Shown here piece by piece: positions 5,830 through 6,222 of a stretch of DNA of 6,222 bases. This DNA comes from Syntrophaceae bacterium PtaB.Bin038 (GTDB lineage: Bacteria > Desulfobacterota > Syntrophia > Syntrophales > UBA2192). Under the pieces are notes generated by a model, which made no database searches, was not told where the DNA came from, and saw only the letters and a program-made list of their open reading frames with translations. Each line of letters starts with the position of its first letter. Position 1 is the stretch's first letter. The stretch is from positions 1 to 6,222 of the forward strand of contig MVQS01000242.1 of the NCBI GenBank assembly GCA_002067855.1. Reading direction: 5' to 3'. The position numbers and the translations under genes were made by a program.

Positions 5830-5859
5830 GACCGGGTGGAGTCGAACCCCCACCCGGCC
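5830..5859 (-). terminator. Intrinsic terminator of the pilin gene
   Basis: In the minus-strand transcript CCGGGTGG (5857-5850) pairs with CCACCCGG (5839-5832). A G-U and a G-C pair extend the stem to 10 bp, around a 10-base loop. A TTTTTCTT tract (5823-5816) follows after six bases. The hairpin begins 26 bases after the pilin stop codon. The gap before the T-run is longer than ideal. The first arm also takes part in an alternative hairpin with CACCCG at 5871-5866. Confidence 0.65.
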
Positions 5860-5885
5860 CGGTTTCGGGTGTGGACGCGACGCGG

Positions 5886-6222
5886 TCAGGGCGTGATCTG
5901 TCCCGCCGCATCGACGGTGTAGGTCCTGTCGCCGCTGCCGTGCACGGACGTCAGGAGGAGGCCCCCCTGGGTACCGTCGCTCACCGTCAGGGTGACGCCG
6001 GCGGACTGGGAATACCCCGAAGCCTGCAGCCGGGCGACCGTGACCGTGGCGGTGGGCCAGTCGCTGAAGTAGGCCTGCGCCGCCGTGTACGCGTTCTTCA
6101 CGTCCGCACGGGCCGTCGCGTTGTAACCCCTGACCCGGTACGAATTGAACTGGGGAATCGCGATGGCCGCCAGGATGCCGATGATGGCCACGACGATCAT
6201 GAGTTCAACCAGCGTGAAACCT
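5886..6222 (-). CDS. Type IV pilin-like protein (5' end outside the window)
   Basis: The gene enters from the right edge with G|FTLVELMIVVAIIGILAA, the prepilin peptidase site plus the hydrophobic N-terminal helix of type IV pilins and type II secretion pseudopilins. The leader peptide and start codon lie beyond the window. Cleavage after the glycine (6221-6219) would give a mature protein of 110 residues, with the helix-packing acid E5. P22 and the aromatics F1, F24, Y27, Y32 and F51 fall where Geobacter sulfurreducens PilA has them, but the protein is about 50 residues longer, with a Thr/Ser/Gly-rich beta-type C-terminus (TVSDGTQGG, DRTYTVDAAGQITP). There are no cysteines, so no disulfide loop. 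Subunits would be inserted in the inner membrane and assembled into a filament. A short pilin or a GspG-like pseudopilin are both possible; the length and PilA pattern favour pilin. A terminator hairpin follows. Confidence 0.88.
   Translation of the reverse strand, partial: GFTLVELMIVVAIIGILAAIAIPQFNSYRVRGYNATARADVKNAYTAAQAYFSDWPTATVTVARLQASGYSQSAGVTLTVSDGTQGGLLLTSVHGSGDRTYTVDAAGQITP

Noticed and set aside
5824..5885. tRNA-like GGTTCGACTCC on the minus strand, resembling a T-arm
   Set aside because: The T-stem has a mismatch, no acceptor, D or anticodon arms fit in the space, and no CCA end follows. The terminator hairpin explains the pairing.
1..6222. CRISPR array, insertion sequence, integron or phage module
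   Set aside because: No regularly spaced repeats, no transposase or integrase motifs and no long terminal inverted repeats were found on either strand.

Overview
The window is high-GC bacterial DNA with short intergenic gaps. It most resembles a deltaproteobacterium (Desulfobacterota; Syntrophales or Geobacter-like relatives). This placement is inferred from gene content: a receiver-GspE fusion ATPase type common in that group, a single-domain response regulator, and a pilin whose N-terminal half follows the Geobacter PilA pattern. No rRNA, complete tRNA, CRISPR array, insertion sequence or phage gene was found.

Layout. The left edge may hold the first codons of a minus-strand gene (1-52, weak). 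A roughly 300 bp regulatory stretch with a sigma-54-like site leads into a plus-strand single-domain response regulator (350-757), followed by a strong GC hairpin. A sigma-70-like promoter then precedes a plus-strand DUF763 gene with a TTG start (917-2008). This is a family of unknown function best known from archaea. Next, with its own possible promoter and a good ribosome binding site, is a ketopantoate reductase family gene (2105-3028).

From 3078 to the right edge everything is on the minus strand. Reading right to left (5' to 3'), these are a type IV pilin-like gene entering from the right edge (5886-6222), a terminator hairpin with an overlapping alternative hairpin (5830-5871), an L-2-hydroxyglutarate oxidase-like flavoprotein that may be leaderless (4605-5726), a 267 bp gap with several palindromes and a tandem repeat, and a broken receiver-GspE ATPase gene (3078-4337).

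The most striking item is this broken gene. Its frame is continuous across 420 codons, yet it has no canonical start codon, contains one in-frame TGA, appears to lack part of the N2 domain, lacks the whole nucleotide-binding core of the ATPase, and has lost one zinc-ligand cysteine. Both apparent deletions preserve the reading frame. It is most simply a pseudogene formed by in-frame deletions, with assembly error as the main alternative.

The genes do not form one obvious pathway. The response regulator, pilin and receiver-GspE remnant suggest a sensory or surface-filament theme; the two oxidoreductases and DUF763 look like independent metabolic or housekeeping units. No clearly new multi-gene system is visible. 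DUF763, the in-frame pseudogene, the possible leaderless start and the attenuator-like hairpins deserve a second look.
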